This document shows positions 22,362 to 32,488 of a DNA stretch of 35,491 nt, piece by piece. The number at the start of each line of letters is the position of its first letter. Positions within the stretch are counted from its first letter, which is position 1. This DNA comes from Hyphomicrobiales bacterium (GTDB lineage: Bacteria; Pseudomonadota; Alphaproteobacteria; Rhizobiales; Xanthobacteraceae): positions 1 through 35,491 of the forward strand of contig DAHUXA010000019.1 in the NCBI GenBank assembly GCA_027307405.1, read 5' to 3'. The notes under the pieces are model-generated. The model worked only from the letters and a program-made list of their open reading frames with translations. It searched no databases and was not told the DNA's origin. The translations under genes and the position numbers were made by a program.

Positions 22362-23689
22362 CGCGTGCGACCTCGCAGCTTCGAACGCTTGATCAGTCCT
22401 TCATATTGGTGCGCGAGAAGATAACCCTGGATCTGCGCCACGGTATCCATCGTGACGCTGACCACGATCAGCAGCGACGTGCCGCCGAAATAGAATGGCA
22501 CCGCCGCATAAGAAATCAGGATTTCCGGAATGAGGCAGACGATGGCGAGATAAAGCGCCCCAACGACGGTAATACGCGAGAGCACGTAGTCAATGTATTC
22601 GGCGGTGCGCTCGCCTGGCCGGATGCCTGGAATGAAGCCCCCGTGCTTCTTCAGATTGTCCGCAGTCTCCGTCGGATTGAACACAACCGCAGTGTAAAAG
22701 AAGGCGAAGAATACGATGAGCGCGATGTAGAGAATGAGGAAGAGCGGTCGGCCATGACCAAGAAGCGTTGTGACCGTCGTAAGCCAACCCGGCCCTTGCC
22801 CGGCATTGAAGTTTGCGACGGTAGTCGGCAGCAGTAGCAGGGAAGACGCAAAAATCGGCGGGATCACGCCGGAAGTGTTCAGCTTGAGTGGCAAGTGCGA
22901 GGATTGGCCCTCGAACATGCGGTTGCCCACTTGACGCTTCGGATATTGGATCAGAAGGCGACGCTGTGCGCGCTCCATGAAAACGATGAAGGCAATAACG
23001 CCGACCGCCATCACAATCACGGCGAGGATCAGTCCGGTTGACAATGCGCCCTGGCGGCCAAGCTCTAAAGTACCGGCGATTGCTGACGGCAATTGAGCCA
23101 CGATTCCGGACAAGATGATCAGCGAGATGCCATTGCCGATGCCGCGCGACGTGATCTGCTCGCCCAGCCACATCAGGAACATTGTTCCGCCCGTCAGCGT
23201 GATGGTCGTGGACATGAGGAAGAAGATGCCGGGGCTGCTAACCACGCTTCCAGTACCTTCCAGGCCGACCCCGATACCGTAGGCCTGAAATGCTGCCAGA
23301 AACACGGTGAGATACCGTGTGTACTGGTTCATGATCTTGCGGCCCTGCTCGCCTTCTTTTTTGAGCGCTTCAAGTGTCGGCGAAACCGTCGTCATCAGCT
23401 GAATGATGATCGAGGCCGAGATGTACGGCATGATGTTAAGCGCGAAGATCGCCATCCGATGGATGCCACCACCGGAGAACATGTTGAACATGCCAAGAAT
23501 GCCGCCGGCCTGAGTATTGAAGATCTGTTCCCACGCGTTGGGATCAATACCGGGCAGCGGTATGTATGTGCCGAGGCGATAGACCAGCAACGCGCCGACC
23601 GTGAACCAGATACGTTTCTTGAGCTCCTCCGCCTTGGCGAGCGCCGAGAAATTGAGATTGGCTGCCAGTTGTTCCGCTGCCGAAACCAT
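22358..23689 (-). CDS. secY: Preprotein translocase channel subunit SecY
   Basis: 443 residues, about ten membrane spans, normal length. SecY forms the inner-membrane channel with SecE and SecG. Seen: [28 protein letters not shown] at the N-terminus with the first span, the plug/lateral-gate region [33 protein letters not shown], the [13 protein letters not shown] cytosolic loop, [28 protein letters not shown] and a basic C-terminus. Placed between rplO and adk as in most bacteria; no rpmJ follows it, as usual in Alphaproteobacteria. Confidence 0.97.
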   Translation of the reverse strand: MVSAAEQLAANLNFSALAKAEELKKRIWFTVGALLVYRLGTYIPLPGIDPNAWEQIFNTQAGGILGMFNMFSGGGIHRMAIFALNIMPYISASIIIQLMTTVSPTLEALKKEGEQGRKIMNQYTRYLTVFLAAFQAYGIGVGLEGTGSVVSSPGIFFLMSTTITLTGGTMFLMWLGEQITSRGIGNGISLIILSGIVAQLPSAIAGTLELGRQGALSTGLILAVIVMAVGVIAFIVFMERAQRRLLIQYPKRQVGNRMFEGQSSHLPLKLNTSGVIPPIFASSLLLLPTTVANFNAGQGPGWLTTVTTLLGHGRPLFLILYIALIVFFAFFYTAVVFNPTETADNLKKHGGFIPGIRPGERTAEYIDYVLSRITVVGALYLAIVCLIPEILISYAAVPFYFGGTSLLIVVSVTMDTVAQIQGYLLAHQYEGLIKRSKLRGRTR

Positions 23690-23791
23690 CAGTCGCTCCT
23701 GCCGCCCCCAATTACTTCACCGCGTCGCCTCGCAGTCCGCCCTTTAAATAGGCAAGACTTCCCGAACTTGAAGCCGGCGGAATGGCCGCCG

Positions 23792-24385
23792 CTATTCGGC
23801 TTTCGAAGCCTCGCCTTCGGCCTCTGCCTTGGGTTTGCCACCCTTTGGCTTGTCGCCGCCCTTGGTAGCTTCCAACGCCTTGCGCTTGTTCTTGCCCTTC
23901 GGCTCGGCGTCTTCTTCCTTTGCCGGCGCGAGAATCTTCACGGTACCACCGGCCTTCTCTACCGCCGCAATCGCGGATTTCGAGGCACGCCAGACGGAAA
24001 ATTCGATTTTGCTCTTGAACTCGCCTTCGCCGAGGAGCTTCACGCCGCCCTTCTGGCGCCGCATCAAGCCGGCCTTGACCATGACGGCGGCATCGACGGG
24101 TGCCTTGGCATCGATGAGGCCGGCGTCAATTGCGGCTTGTACTTTGCCAAGATTGATTTCGTTGAGCTTGACCGCAAATGGTGTGTTGCGGAACCCGCGC
24201 TTTGGCAGGCGCCGATGCAGTGGCATCTGCCCGCCTTCGAAGCCCTTGATTCTCACGCCGGATCGCGCGGTCTGGCCCTTGCCGCCACGGCCGCCGGTCT
24301 TACCCATGCCCGAGCCGATGCCACGGCCGATGCGCATCCGCTTTTTGCGCGCACCCGGTTTGTCGGCAATCTGGTTGAGTTTCAT
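23792..24385 (-). CDS. rplO: Ribosomal protein L15 with charged C-terminal extension
   Basis: 197 residues, compared with about 145 in E. coli. The core (1-154) is normal: [59 protein letters not shown] and a globular C-terminal domain. Residues ~155-197 form a Lys/Glu/Gly/Ala-rich low-complexity tail ([42 protein letters not shown]). L15 is an early-assembling 50S protein. It lies 102 bases upstream of secY. Confidence 0.96.
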   Translation of the reverse strand: MKLNQIADKPGARKKRMRIGRGIGSGMGKTGGRGGKGQTARSGVRIKGFEGGQMPLHRRLPKRGFRNTPFAVKLNEINLGKVQAAIDAGLIDAKAPVDAAVMVKAGLMRRQKGGVKLLGEGEFKSKIEFSVWRASKSAIAAVEKAGGTVKILAPAKEEDAEPKGKNKRKALEATKGGDKPKGGKPKAEAEGEASKAE

Positions 24386-24403
24386 CGTACCGTCCTCTTA
24401 CTT

Positions 24404-24601
24404 CTACTTCGCGGCGCCGACCACGCGCACCAAATGCTGCACCTTGCGGATCATGCCGCGGGTTGCCGGCGTATCCGGAAGGTCACGCATGCGGCCGATT
24501 TTATTGAGGCCCAGCCCGATCAGTGTCGCGCGCTGATCATGATGGCGCCGCTGAGGGCTACCTACTTGCTCGACCTTGATCGTCTTATGTGCCTGCGCCA
24601 T
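24404..24601 (-). CDS. rpmD: Ribosomal protein L30
   Basis: 65 residues, normal length for bacterial L30: [56 protein letters not shown] small 50S protein. It lies between rpsE (12-base gap) and rplO (18-base gap) in the spc operon. Confidence 0.96.
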   Translation of the reverse strand: MAQAHKTIKVEQVGSPQRRHHDQRATLIGLGLNKIGRMRDLPDTPATRGMIRKVQHLVRVVGAAK

Positions 24602-24613
24602 GCGCTAAATTCC

Positions 24614-25189
24614 TCAATCGGCCGCTGCTTCCGCATCGCCTTCGCGGCGGCGCGACTGCAAGGTTGAAACCTTGATGTTGCGGCGGGCTGCAACGGAGCG
24701 CGGCGAATCCTGATGTTTGAGCGCATCGAAGGTCGCGCGCACCACATTGTATGGGTTCGATGAGCCGAGCGATTTCGCCACAACGTCCTGCATACCGAGA
24801 GTCTCGAACACCGCGCGCATCGGGCCACCGGCGATAATGCCGGTGCCGGGAGGCGCAGCGCGCAAGAACACCTTGCCAGCGCCGTGCCGGCCAAGCACGT
24901 CATGATGCAGCGTACGGCCTTCACGCAGCGGGACGCGCGTCAGACCCCGCTTGGCGGCATCGGTCGCTTTGCGGATCGCCTCCGGCACCTCGCGCGCCTT
25001 GCCGTGGCCAAAGCCAACCCGACCCTTCTGGTCGCCCACCACTACAAGCGCGGCAAAGCCAAAACGGCGGCCACCCTTTACCACCTTTGCCACGCGATTG
25101 ATGTGCACCAGCTTGTCGGTGAACTCGCTGTCGCGCTCTTCGCGGTCGCGCCCGCCGCGCTCACGATCTCGTCGAGGTTCATGTGCCAT
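24614..25189 (-). CDS. rpsE: Ribosomal protein S5
   Basis: 191 residues. The double-stranded RNA-binding N-domain ([50 protein letters not shown]) and C-domain ([49 protein letters not shown]) are complete. S5 lies at the mRNA entry of the 30S and affects decoding accuracy. The first ~25 residues ([23 protein letters not shown]) are highly charged, typical for alphaproteobacterial S5. Confidence 0.97.
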   Translation of the reverse strand: MAHEPRRDRERGGRDREERDSEFTDKLVHINRVAKVVKGGRRFGFAALVVVGDQKGRVGFGHGKAREVPEAIRKATDAAKRGLTRVPLREGRTLHHDVLGRHGAGKVFLRAAPPGTGIIAGGPMRAVFETLGMQDVVAKSLGSSNPYNVVRATFDALKHQDSPRSVAARRNIKVSTLQSRRREGDAEAAAD

Positions 25190-25203
25190 GGTTGACCAAT
25201 CCG

Positions 25204-25566
25204 TTAGAAGTTAAGGCCGCCTTCACGCGCCGCGTCTGCCAGCGCCTTGATGCGTCCGTGATAGAGATATCCACCGCGATCGAAAACGACGTCCTTGATG
25301 CCTTTTTCCTTGGCGCGCTCGGCGATCAGTTTGCCGACTGCTTTGGCCGCCGCAATATTGGCGCCCGACTTGGCGCCCTCACGCATCGTCTTCTCGATCG
25401 ATGAGGCGGCTGCCAGAGTCGTGCCCTTCACATCGTCAATGAGCTGCGCATAGATGTGCTTGGATGACCGGAAAACCGACAGCCGTGTGCGCGTGCGCCC
25501 CGCAAGTTTGATCTTGCGTCGCACCGTCGCCGTCCGCCGCGCGGTCCGGTCACTTAATCTCGACAT
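25204..25566 (-). CDS. rplR: Ribosomal protein L18
   Basis: 120 residues, normal length. [29 protein letters not shown] and [33 protein letters not shown] are L18 hallmarks. L18 binds 5S rRNA together with L5. The basic N-terminus ([26 protein letters not shown]) contacts rRNA. It follows rplF after 10 bases. Confidence 0.97.
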   Translation of the reverse strand: MSRLSDRTARRTATVRRKIKLAGRTRTRLSVFRSSKHIYAQLIDDVKGTTLAAASSIEKTMREGAKSGANIAAAKAVGKLIAERAKEKGIKDVVFDRGGYLYHGRIKALADAAREGGLNF

Positions 25567-25576
25567 GGCGCGTCCT

Positions 25577-26110
25577 CTACTTCTTCTTGCCTTCCTTGCG
25601 GAAGATATATTCGTTCGCGTATTTCACACCCTTGCCTTTGTAGGGCTCGGGCGGACGGTAACCGCGGATCTCGGCAGCCACGTGGCCGACTTTCTGCTTG
25701 TCGATGCCGGTCACCACGATCTCGGTAGGCTTCGGCGTCGTAATCGCAATGCCTTCCGGGATCGGAAAATTCACGTCGTGCGAAAAGCCAAGCTGCAATT
25801 GCAGCGACTTACCCTGCACCGCGGCGCGGTAGCCGACACCGGTGATTTCCAGCTTCTCTTCAAATCCTTTGGTCACCCCGGCCATCAGATTGGCCACCAG
25901 CGTGCGCGACGTGCCCCACATCGAGCGCGCGCGCTTGCTTTCGCCGCGCGGTTCAAGCTTGATCGTGCCCTTGTCCATGGCGACCGAAACATCATCATGC
26001 ACAACGACTTGAAGAGCGCCCTTCGGGCCCTTCACCTTGACGGTTTGTCCTTCCACGTTGGCAGTGACGCCTGTGGGAACCGCGACCGCTTTGTTGCCAA
26101 TACGCGACAT
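25577..26110 (-). CDS. rplF: Ribosomal protein L6
   Basis: 177 residues, normal length, two tandem RNA-binding-like domains: [32 protein letters not shown] at the N-terminus and the diagnostic [33 protein letters not shown] near the end. L6 sits near the factor-binding site of the 50S. Its ATG shares one base with the rpsH stop (TAATG), indicating coupled translation. Confidence 0.97.
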   Translation of the reverse strand: MSRIGNKAVAVPTGVTANVEGQTVKVKGPKGALQVVVHDDVSVAMDKGTIKLEPRGESKRARSMWGTSRTLVANLMAGVTKGFEEKLEITGVGYRAAVQGKSLQLQLGFSHDVNFPIPEGIAITTPKPTEIVVTGIDKQKVGHVAAEIRGYRPPEPYKGKGVKYANEYIFRKEGKKK

Positions 26111-26508
26111 TAGAACACCGTACAGATGATTTCGCCGCCAACGTTGGCCTCGCGGGCATCATGGTCGGCCATCACGCCTTTTGGCGTTGACAAAATAGCG
26201 ACGCCAAGGCCGTTATTGATGCGCGGCAAGTTGCGGACCGCCACATAGACGCGACGGCCCGGCTTGGAGATGCGTTCGATTTCGCGGATTACCGGCTCGC
26301 CATCAAAATATTTCAGCTCGATTTCAAGCTCGGACCGGCCGCTAGCGTGTGCCACGCTGGCGTAGCCGCGGATAAAACCTTCCGTCTTAAGCACTTCGAG
26401 CACGCGTTCGCGTTGCTTGGAACCCGGCATCGAGACCTTCGACTTGTTGCGCATCTGCGCGTTGCGAATACGCGCGATCATATCGCCGATCGGATCGTTC
26501 ACTGCCAT
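26110..26508 (-). CDS. rpsH: Ribosomal protein S8
   Basis: 132 residues, normal length. [31 protein letters not shown] and the C-terminal [47 protein letters not shown] are diagnostic. S8 organises the 16S central domain and in E. coli represses the spc operon; whether such a binding site exists here was not resolved. Confidence 0.97.
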   Translation of the reverse strand: MAVNDPIGDMIARIRNAQMRNKSKVSMPGSKQRERVLEVLKTEGFIRGYASVAHASGRSELEIELKYFDGEPVIREIERISKPGRRVYVAVRNLPRINNGLGVAILSTPKGVMADHDAREANVGGEIICTVF

Positions 26509-26518
26509 CGCGCCCTCC

Positions 26519-26824
26519 CTACCAGCTCGACTTCACAAGGCCCGGAATAAGGCCCTTGGAGCCAAGCTCGCGCAACGCGATACGGCTCAAGCGATGCTTG
26601 CGGTAATACGCGCGCGGGCGCCCGCTGAGCTCGCAGCGATTGCGTATGCGCGTCTTGGAGGAATTACGCGGCAATTCAGCCAGCTTCAGAGTAGCGGCGA
26701 AACGCTCTTCCATCGGCAGCTTCTTGTCGTGCGCGATCGTTTTGAGCTTTGTGCGCCGGTTGGCAAATTTCTTCGCCATCTTGCGCCGCCTGTTGTTCTT
26801 CTCAATCGAACTCTTCTTCGCCAT
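26519..26824 (-). CDS. rpsN: Ribosomal protein S14 (zinc-free type)
   Basis: 101 residues from the ATG at 26824, the standard length; an earlier in-frame start is not needed. [34 protein letters not shown] and the C-terminal [40 protein letters not shown] are typical. It is the long form lacking the CxxC pairs of zinc-binding S14, so no zinc-dependent paralogue swap is implied by this copy. Confidence 0.97.
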   Translation of the reverse strand: MAKKSSIEKNNRRRKMAKKFANRRTKLKTIAHDKKLPMEERFAATLKLAELPRNSSKTRIRNRCELSGRPRAYYRKHRLSRIALRELGSKGLIPGLVKSSW

Positions 26825-26862
26825 ACTTTCGCTCCTTGCGGTTCCGCGTATGAGGCCTGGCC

Positions 26863-27522
26863 TCACTGCCGGAACGGGAAGTTAAACGCGGTAAGCAGCG
26901 CACGCGCCTCATCGTCACTGCGGGCACTGGTACAAACGGTGATATCGAGACCCCAGGTATCGGTGACCTTGTCGAAATCGATCTCCGGGAACACGGTGTA
27001 TTCCTTGATGCCGAGGCTGTAGTTGCCGCGGCCATCGAAGCTTTTCGGATTGAGGCCGCGGAAGTCGCGCACGCGCGGCAGCGCAATGTTCACCAGTCGG
27101 TCGATGAAGTCATACATGCGGGTTTTGCGCAGCGTGACCTTGCAACCGATGGCCTGGCCATCGCGCAGCTTATAGGTAGCGATTGACTTGCGCGACTTGG
27201 TGATCACCGCTTTCTGTCCGGCGATCAGCGCCAGATCACCGGCGGCATTGTCCACCTTCTTGCGGTCGGCAACACCCTCGCCGATGCCCATGTTGAGGAC
27301 GACCTTCGTGATCGTGGGCACTTGCATTCGATTGGTGTAGCCGAACTTCTTGGACAGCTCGTCGCGTATCACCTGTTCGAAATGCGTCTTCAGTCGCGCG
27401 ACATAGTCCGAGCGCTCGCGCGGCTTTTTCACCTTCGGGGCGCCGTCCTTGGCGCCTTTCGGTGCCTGCGGCAGCTTTTGCGGCTTCTTGGGCTCTTTGC
27501 CCTGCTGCTGGGTATCAGCCAT
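26863..27522 (-). CDS. rplE: Ribosomal protein L5 with N-terminal extension
   Basis: 219 residues against about 180-185 normally. The L5 core starts near residue 38 ([32 protein letters not shown]) and is complete to [13 protein letters not shown]. Before it is a Lys/Pro/Gln-rich stretch ([18 protein letters not shown]..., to about residue 37). The start is well fixed: the ATG at 27522 overlaps the end of rplX by 8 bases (ATGGCTGA), the usual rplX-rplE arrangement in the order. L5 binds 5S rRNA and contacts the 30S head at bridge B1b. What the extension does is unknown. Confidence 0.95.
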   Translation of the reverse strand: MADTQQQGKEPKKPQKLPQAPKGAKDGAPKVKKPRERSDYVARLKTHFEQVIRDELSKKFGYTNRMQVPTITKVVLNMGIGEGVADRKKVDNAAGDLALIAGQKAVITKSRKSIATYKLRDGQAIGCKVTLRKTRMYDFIDRLVNIALPRVRDFRGLNPKSFDGRGNYSLGIKEYTVFPEIDFDKVTDTWGLDITVCTSARSDDEARALLTAFNFPFRQ

Positions 27523-27841
27523 CGATCTCGACTCCGGAACGCTTGGCAACGCGCACCTTTTTGCGGGCGTCGCCCGCGCCCACAAATTTGAACCCGACGC
27601 GGGTCGGCTTGCCGTCCTTGGGGTCGGCGACTGCCAGATTGGACAGGTGGACCGAGCTCTCCTTGGAGATGATGCCGCCCTCCTGCTGCGCCGTCTGGCG
27701 CTGGTGGCGCTTGACCATATGGATGCCGCGCACCAATGCACGGTCCTGATCAGGACGCACCTCGATCACTTCGCCGGTGCGGCCCTTGTCGCGGCCGGTA
27801 AGCACGATGACCTTGTCGCCCTTGCGGATTTTGGCGGCCAT
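27515..27841 (-). CDS. rplX: Ribosomal protein L24
   Basis: 108 residues, normal length. The KOW motif is at the N-terminus ([25 protein letters not shown]), followed by [15 protein letters not shown] and the [20 protein letters not shown] segment. L24 initiates 50S assembly. It shares one base with the rplN stop (TAATG) and its own end overlaps rplE by 8 bases. Confidence 0.97.
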   Translation of the reverse strand: MAAKIRKGDKVIVLTGRDKGRTGEVIEVRPDQDRALVRGIHMVKRHQRQTAQQEGGIISKESSVHLSNLAVADPKDGKPTRVGFKFVGAGDARKKVRVAKRSGVEIDG

Positions 27842-28209
27842 TACAGCACCTCCGGGGCAAGCGAAATGATCTTCATGTGATTTTTGGCACGCAGCTCGCG
27901 CGGCACCGGCCCGAAGATACGGGTGCCGACCGGCTCCATCTGCGGCGTGATCAAGACCGCCGCATTGCGATCGAAGCGAATGACGGAGCCGTCCGGACGT
28001 TTGATATCCTTGGAAATACGCACCACGACGGCCTTCATTACGTCGCCCTTCTTCACGCGGCCGCGCGGGATCGCCTCCTTCACCGAGACGACGATGACAT
28101 CGCCGATGGTGGCGTACTTACGCTTGGAGCCGCCCAGCACCTTTATGCACATGACGCGACGCGCGCCGGAATTGTCCGCCACGTCGAGGTTAGTTTGCAT
28201 CTGAATCAT
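27841..28209 (-). CDS. rplN: Ribosomal protein L14
   Basis: 122 residues from the ATG at 28209, exactly the conserved length. [48 protein letters not shown] is highly diagnostic and the end IISLAPEVL is normal. L14 forms intersubunit bridges B5 and B8. It lies 34 bases after rpsQ. Confidence 0.98.
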   Translation of the reverse strand: MIQMQTNLDVADNSGARRVMCIKVLGGSKRKYATIGDVIVVSVKEAIPRGRVKKGDVMKAVVVRISKDIKRPDGSVIRFDRNAAVLITPQMEPVGTRIFGPVPRELRAKNHMKIISLAPEVL

Positions 28210-28243
28210 GATGCGGCTCTCATTGTCTGGTCGCGCATAACGC

Positions 28244-28495
28244 TCATTGAACTTTCTGCTTCTTCTCGCCCCGGATAACCGCCCAACGCTTGAGTTTGGA
28301 AATCGGGCGGCGCTCCTCGATCCAGACCAGGTCGCCAACCGAATAAGTGTTGGCCTCGTCGTGGGCGTGATATTTCTTCGAACGGCGAATGGTCTTTTTC
28401 ATCGTCGGGTGCGTAAAACGACGGTCAACGCGCACGACCACGGTCTTATCCTGTTTGTCGCTCACGACAACGCCATGGAGCGTACGCTTCGGCAT
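28244..28495 (-). CDS. rpsQ: Ribosomal protein S17
   Basis: 83 residues from the ATG at 28495, the usual length; AAGGGG lies upstream. [71 protein letters not shown] is the S17 OB-fold signature. It binds the 5' domain of 16S rRNA. It follows rpmC after 10 bases. Confidence 0.97.
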   Translation of the reverse strand: MPKRTLHGVVVSDKQDKTVVVRVDRRFTHPTMKKTIRRSKKYHAHDEANTYSVGDLVWIEERRPISKLKRWAVIRGEKKQKVQ

Positions 28496-28505
28496 CTCGA
28501 ACCCC

Positions 28506-28814
28506 TTATTCCTTCGACTTCGTCTTGGCGCGCGATTTCGGTTTCGCGGCGGCCTTCGGCTTGGTGGCTTTCGTCTTCTTTGCAGGTGGCGACGCAGCTC
28601 CGGCCTTTGGAGCCGGTTCAGGCGCCCCGACGCGCTTCTGCGCCGCAATGGTCTTCATCCGCGCGATGTCTCGCCGGATAGTACGCACGCGCGACGTGTT
28701 CTCGAGCTGACCGGTGGCGCGTTGGAAACGCAGATTGAACTGCTCTTTCTTCAGCTTGAGCACTTCGTCGTCGAGTTGATCGAGCGTCATTGCTCTTGCG
28801 TCGGCGGCTTTCAT
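28506..28814 (-). CDS. rpmC: Ribosomal protein L29 with Lys/Ala/Pro-rich tail
   Basis: 102 residues from the ATG at 28814, 4 bases after the rplP stop; typical L29 is about 65. Residues 1-62 are a full L29 ([48 protein letters not shown]). Residues 63-102 are a Lys/Ala/Pro-rich tail ([40 protein letters not shown]). L29 lies at the tunnel exit next to L23, where SRP and trigger factor dock, so a flexible tail would project into that area. Confidence 0.95.
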   Translation of the reverse strand: MKAADARAMTLDQLDDEVLKLKKEQFNLRFQRATGQLENTSRVRTIRRDIARMKTIAAQKRVGAPEPAPKAGAASPPAKKTKATKPKAAAKPKSRAKTKSKE

Positions 28815-28818
28815 GGCG

Positions 28819-29232
28819 TCACTCGGCGATACGTTCAATGAAACGGGTCTTGACCGGCAATTTCGCTGCGGCGAGTGCCAGCGCTTCTTTGGCGACGGCG
28901 ACAGGAATGCCATCGACCTCGAACAGGATGCGACCGGGCTTTACACGAACGACCCAAAGCTCGGGCGTCCCCTTGCCTTTGCCCATACGCACTTCGATTG
29001 GCTTCTTCGATACCGGTACATCCGGGAACACGCGGATCCATACCCGGCCGGACCGCTTCATGAAGCGCGTGAGCGCGCGGCGCGCAGCCTCGATCTGGCG
29101 TGCAGTAACGCGTTCGGGCTCTAGTGCCTTGAGGCCATATTGACCGAAGGCAAGCGTGTTGCCGCTGGTGGCGACACCGTGGATGCGGCCTTTGAACGCC
29201 TTACGAAACTTGGTGCGGATCGGTTGCAGCAT
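28819..29232 (-). CDS. rplP: Ribosomal protein L16
   Basis: 137 residues, normal length. [56 protein letters not shown] and [26 protein letters not shown] are diagnostic. L16 helps place tRNA in the A site of the 50S. It lies 21 bases after rpsC. Confidence 0.98.
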   Translation of the reverse strand: MLQPIRTKFRKAFKGRIHGVATSGNTLAFGQYGLKALEPERVTARQIEAARRALTRFMKRSGRVWIRVFPDVPVSKKPIEVRMGKGKGTPELWVVRVKPGRILFEVDGIPVAVAKEALALAAAKLPVKTRFIERIAE

Positions 29233-29253
29233 GACTTAAACTCTGTTCGCCCC

Positions 29254-29955
29254 TCAGGCTGCGGTTTCACGGCGCGGACGACCGGTGTCGCCCTCGGCAA
29301 GCTTCTTGTCCTGCGCCATCGGATCGTGCTCGAGGATTTCGCCCTTGAAAATCCAGACTTTGACGCCGCAGGTGCCGTAGGTGGTGAATGCGGTTGCGAC
29401 GCCGTAATCAACGTCGGCGCGAAGCGTGTGCAGCGGCACACGGCCTTCGCGATACCACTCCATGCGCGCGATTTCTGCGCCGCCGAGCCGGCCGGAGCAG
29501 TTGATACGGATGCCCTCGGCCCCTAGGCGCATCGCGGATTGCACCGCGCGCTTCATGGCGCGGCGAAATGCGACGCGGCGTTCAAGCTGTTGGGCGATCG
29601 ATTCGGCGACGAGCTGGGCATCAAGCTCGGGCTTGCGGATTTCGACGATGTTGATGACGACATCGCTGTCGGTGAGTTTGGCAACCGACTTGCGCAGTTT
29701 CTCGATGTCGGCACCTTTCTTCCCAATCACCACACCCGGACGGGCCGAATGGATAGTGACCCGGCACTTCTTGTGCGGGCGTTCGATCACAATGTGCGAC
29801 ACCGCCGCCTGCTTAAGCTGCTTCATCAGCTCTTTGCGGATCTTGATGTCCTCGTGCAGGAGAGAACCGTATTCCGCCTTGCCAGCGAACCATCGCGAAT
29901 CCCAGGTGCGGTTGATGCCGAGGCGCAGCCCGATTGGATTGACTTTCTGACCCAT
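29254..29955 (-). CDS. rpsC: Ribosomal protein S3
   Basis: 233 residues, normal length. [24 protein letters not shown], the KH domain around [34 protein letters not shown] (with the GKKG loop) and [41 protein letters not shown] are all present. S3 lines the mRNA entry channel and contributes to ribosomal helicase activity. Confidence 0.98.
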   Translation of the reverse strand: MGQKVNPIGLRLGINRTWDSRWFAGKAEYGSLLHEDIKIRKELMKQLKQAAVSHIVIERPHKKCRVTIHSARPGVVIGKKGADIEKLRKSVAKLTDSDVVINIVEIRKPELDAQLVAESIAQQLERRVAFRRAMKRAVQSAMRLGAEGIRINCSGRLGGAEIARMEWYREGRVPLHTLRADVDYGVATAFTTYGTCGVKVWIFKGEILEHDPMAQDKKLAEGDTGRPRRETAA

Positions 29956-29965
29956 CGCTTACTCC

Positions 29966-30352
29966 TCAGGCTTGTGCCCGCGCCTCGACCTGACGCACCA
30001 CGATGGTCAGGTGAGAAAACGGCTTAAGAATGCGTCCGACACGACCGCGGCCGCGCGGGGTGAAGCGCTTGATCACCAGCGCCTTGCCGACATGGGCCTC
30101 GGCGACAACGAGATCGTCGACGTCGAGGTCGTGATTGTTTTCGGCGTTGGCGATCGCCGATTCCAGGCACTTGCGCACGTCCTTGGCGATTCGCTTGTGC
30201 GAAAACTCAAGATCGGCGAGCGCGCTCGCAACCTTTTTGCCGCGGATCAGTTGTGCGACGAGATTGAGCTTCTGCGGAGAAATCCGCAGCATCTTGCTCA
30301 CCGCCTTGGCCTCGTTTTCACCGAGGTCTCGCTCGCGTTGGCGCTTGCCCAT
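29966..30352 (-). CDS. rplV: Ribosomal protein L22
   Basis: 128 residues, normal length. ARYLRISPQK-like [36 protein letters not shown], the beta-hairpin region [30 protein letters not shown] and a short tail. The hairpin lines the exit tunnel, where macrolide-resistance changes occur in other species; none is evident here. It lies 10 bases before rpsC. Confidence 0.97.
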   Translation of the reverse strand: MGKRQRERDLGENEAKAVSKMLRISPQKLNLVAQLIRGKKVASALADLEFSHKRIAKDVRKCLESAIANAENNHDLDVDDLVVAEAHVGKALVIKRFTPRGRGRVGRILKPFSHLTIVVRQVEARAQA

Positions 30353-30370
30353 GACGTTACTCTTTATCCC

Positions 30371-30715
30371 TTAGCTTGCCGCCGGCGCCGCCGGTGCAGC
30401 CGCCGGTGCCGGCGCAGCACCCGGCGCAGCAGGCACGCCCGCGCGCTTGGCTTTGCGATCAGACGAATGCCCGTAGAACATTCGGGTCGGCGCAAACTCT
30501 CCGAACTTGTGACCGACCATTTCCTCGTTCACCATGACGGGAATGTGCTTCTGGCCGTTGTAGACGCCGAAATTCAGCCCGACGAATTGCGGCAAAATGG
30601 TCGAGCGCCGGCTCCATATCTTGATCATCTCGTGGCGCCCCGACGAGCGCGCGGCCTCTGCCTTGCGCAGCAAATACCCGTCGACAAAGGGGCCTTTCCA
30701 AACTGAACGCGTCAT
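30371..30715 (-). CDS. rpsS: Ribosomal protein S19 with Ala/Pro-rich tail
   Basis: 114 residues against about 92 usual. Residues 1-91 are a standard S19 ([62 protein letters not shown]). From residue 92 the sequence becomes [23 protein letters not shown], an Ala/Pro repeat encoded by a GCC/GCA/CCG repeat-rich stretch (30374-30442). S19 is on the 30S head next to S13, so the tail would extend into solvent near the A-site finger contact. Confidence 0.96.
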   Translation of the reverse strand: MTRSVWKGPFVDGYLLRKAEAARSSGRHEMIKIWSRRSTILPQFVGLNFGVYNGQKHIPVMVNEEMVGHKFGEFAPTRMFYGHSSDRKAKRAGVPAAPGAAPAPAAAPAAPAAS

Positions 30716-30726
30716 AGCTCTTATCC

Positions 30727-31560
30727 TTATTGCTGCTTCTTCTTGCGATCATGCCGGCTCGCAACGATGAAGCGTTCGGTGCGCTTATTCTTGCGGGTCT
30801 TCTTGCCTTTTGTCGGGAAGCCCCACGGCGTAACCCAGAGCTGGCCGCCCTTGGTGCGGCCACCGTGCGGGTGGTCGACCGGATTCATTGTTATGCCGCG
30901 GTTGTGCGGCATACGGCCCTTCCACCGTTGACGTCCGGCTTTGCCGATCGTCGTATTCATGTTGTCTGGATTGGACACAGCGCCGACTGTCGCCATACAG
31001 CGGCCATGCACAAGCCGTTGCTCGGTCGTGCTCAGTCGCAGGATGACATAATCCTGGTCGCGGCCGACGATCTGCACGTAGCTGCCGGCCGAACGCGCGA
31101 GCTGCCCGCCCTTTCCGATCTTGAGCTCGACATTGTGCACGATTGTGCCGACCGGAATATTGGCGAGCGGCATGGCGTTGCCGGGCTTCACGTCAGCATG
31201 CTCGGATGCGATCACGGTGTCGCCGGCAGCAAGACGCTGCGGCGCCAAAATATAGGCGAGTTCGCCGTCCTGGTACTTGATCAGCGCGATAAACCCGGTG
31301 CGGTTCGGATCGTATTCCAGGCGCTCGACAGTCGCGGGCACGTCAAATTTCGTGCGGCGGAAGTCAATCCGGCGATAGGCCTGCTTGTGACCGCCGCCGC
31401 GGAATCGCGAAGTGATGCGGCCGTTATTATTGCGGCCGCCGGTCGAATGCTGGCCTTCAGTCAACGACTTCACCGGCGCGCCCTTGTACAGCGATGAACG
31501 ATCGATGTTGACCAGTTGGCGCTGGCCAGGCGTGGTCGGATTGTAGGTTTTTAATGCCAT
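30727..31560 (-). CDS. rplB: Ribosomal protein L2
   Basis: 277 residues, normal length. [63 protein letters not shown] and the C-terminal [37 protein letters not shown] are diagnostic; the His in DHPHGGR next to the peptidyl-transferase centre is present. L2 is needed for subunit association and peptide transfer. Confidence 0.98.
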   Translation of the reverse strand: MALKTYNPTTPGQRQLVNIDRSSLYKGAPVKSLTEGQHSTGGRNNNGRITSRFRGGGHKQAYRRIDFRRTKFDVPATVERLEYDPNRTGFIALIKYQDGELAYILAPQRLAAGDTVIASEHADVKPGNAMPLANIPVGTIVHNVELKIGKGGQLARSAGSYVQIVGRDQDYVILRLSTTEQRLVHGRCMATVGAVSNPDNMNTTIGKAGRQRWKGRMPHNRGITMNPVDHPHGGRTKGGQLWVTPWGFPTKGKKTRKNKRTERFIVASRHDRKKKQQ

Positions 31561-31571
31561 CGCAACACTCC

Positions 31572-31871
31572 TTACAATCCCGTGGTCACGTCGATCCTGT
31601 GACCCTCTTCGAGCGTCACAATCGCGCGCTTCACGTCGGACTGCTGCCCGATCCTGTTGCGGAACACTTTCAACTTACCCGGTCGCGTAAGCGTGTTGAC
31701 TTTTTTCACCTTGACGTCGAACAGCTTCTCGACCGCTTCCTTGATTTGCAGCTTGGTGGCGTGCTTGGCCACCTTGAACATGACCTTGTTGTGCTCGGAT
31801 GCCATTGTTGCCTTTTCGGTGATCACCGGGGCAATGATGACGTCGTAATGGCGCGGATCGCTGGTGCTCAT
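31572..31871 (-). CDS. rplW: Ribosomal protein L23
   Basis: 99 residues, normal length. [85 protein letters not shown] covers the whole family. L23 docks trigger factor and SRP at the tunnel exit. It begins by ATGA overlap with the rplD stop. Confidence 0.98.
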   Translation of the reverse strand: MSTSDPRHYDVIIAPVITEKATMASEHNKVMFKVAKHATKLQIKEAVEKLFDVKVKKVNTLTRPGKLKVFRNRIGQQSDVKRAIVTLEEGHRIDVTTGL

Positions 31872-32488
31872 TTGAATCGCGCCTCCAGCGCATCGAGTGC
31901 GGCCTTGGTGAGCACAAGAGTCTTGCGCCGCAAGATGTCGTAGACATTGATGCCCTGCACCGGCAGGACATCGATATTTGGGATATTGCGCGCCGCAGAG
32001 CGGAAGTTGGCTTCGATCTCGGCGCCATCGATGATCAGCGCGTTCTCGAGTCCCAGCTTGCCGAACTGTTTAGCTAAGCCTTTGGTCTTGGCGTCCTTGA
32101 GCGTCGCACTCTCGAGCACAATGATGCCGCCGTCTTTGGCCTTCGACGACAGTGCGTGCTTGAGCGCGAGCGCGCGCACCTTCTTCGGAAGATCGATAGC
32201 GTGGCTGCGCACCACGGGGCCGAAAGCACGGCCACCACCGCGGAACTGGGGCACGCGCGCGGAGCCGTGACGCGCCCCGCCGGTTCCCTTCTGCGCATAC
32301 ATCTTCTTGCCGGTGCGCCAGATCTCGCTCCGGTCCTTGGTCTTGTGAGTACCGCGTTGACGTTTGGCGAGCTGCCAATTGACGCAGCGCTGGATGATAT
32401 CGGTGCGCGGCTCGAGGCCGAAAATCGCATCCGATAACGTGGCCTTGCCGGCTTCTTTGCCGTCGAGGGCGACGATCTTAAGCTCCAT
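31868..32488 (-). CDS. rplD: Ribosomal protein L4
   Basis: 206 residues, normal length. The ATG at 32488 shares one base with the rplC stop (TGATG) and follows a GGAGG-containing site; an in-frame GTG one codon earlier is unlikely. Diagnostic parts are [47 protein letters not shown] (the tunnel loop) and the C-terminal [27 protein letters not shown]. In E. coli L4 also represses the S10 operon; the gamma-proteobacterial leader is not seen here. Confidence 0.97.
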   Translation of the reverse strand: MELKIVALDGKEAGKATLSDAIFGLEPRTDIIQRCVNWQLAKRQRGTHKTKDRSEIWRTGKKMYAQKGTGGARHGSARVPQFRGGGRAFGPVVRSHAIDLPKKVRALALKHALSSKAKDGGIIVLESATLKDAKTKGLAKQFGKLGLENALIIDGAEIEANFRSAARNIPNIDVLPVQGINVYDILRRKTLVLTKAALDALEARFK

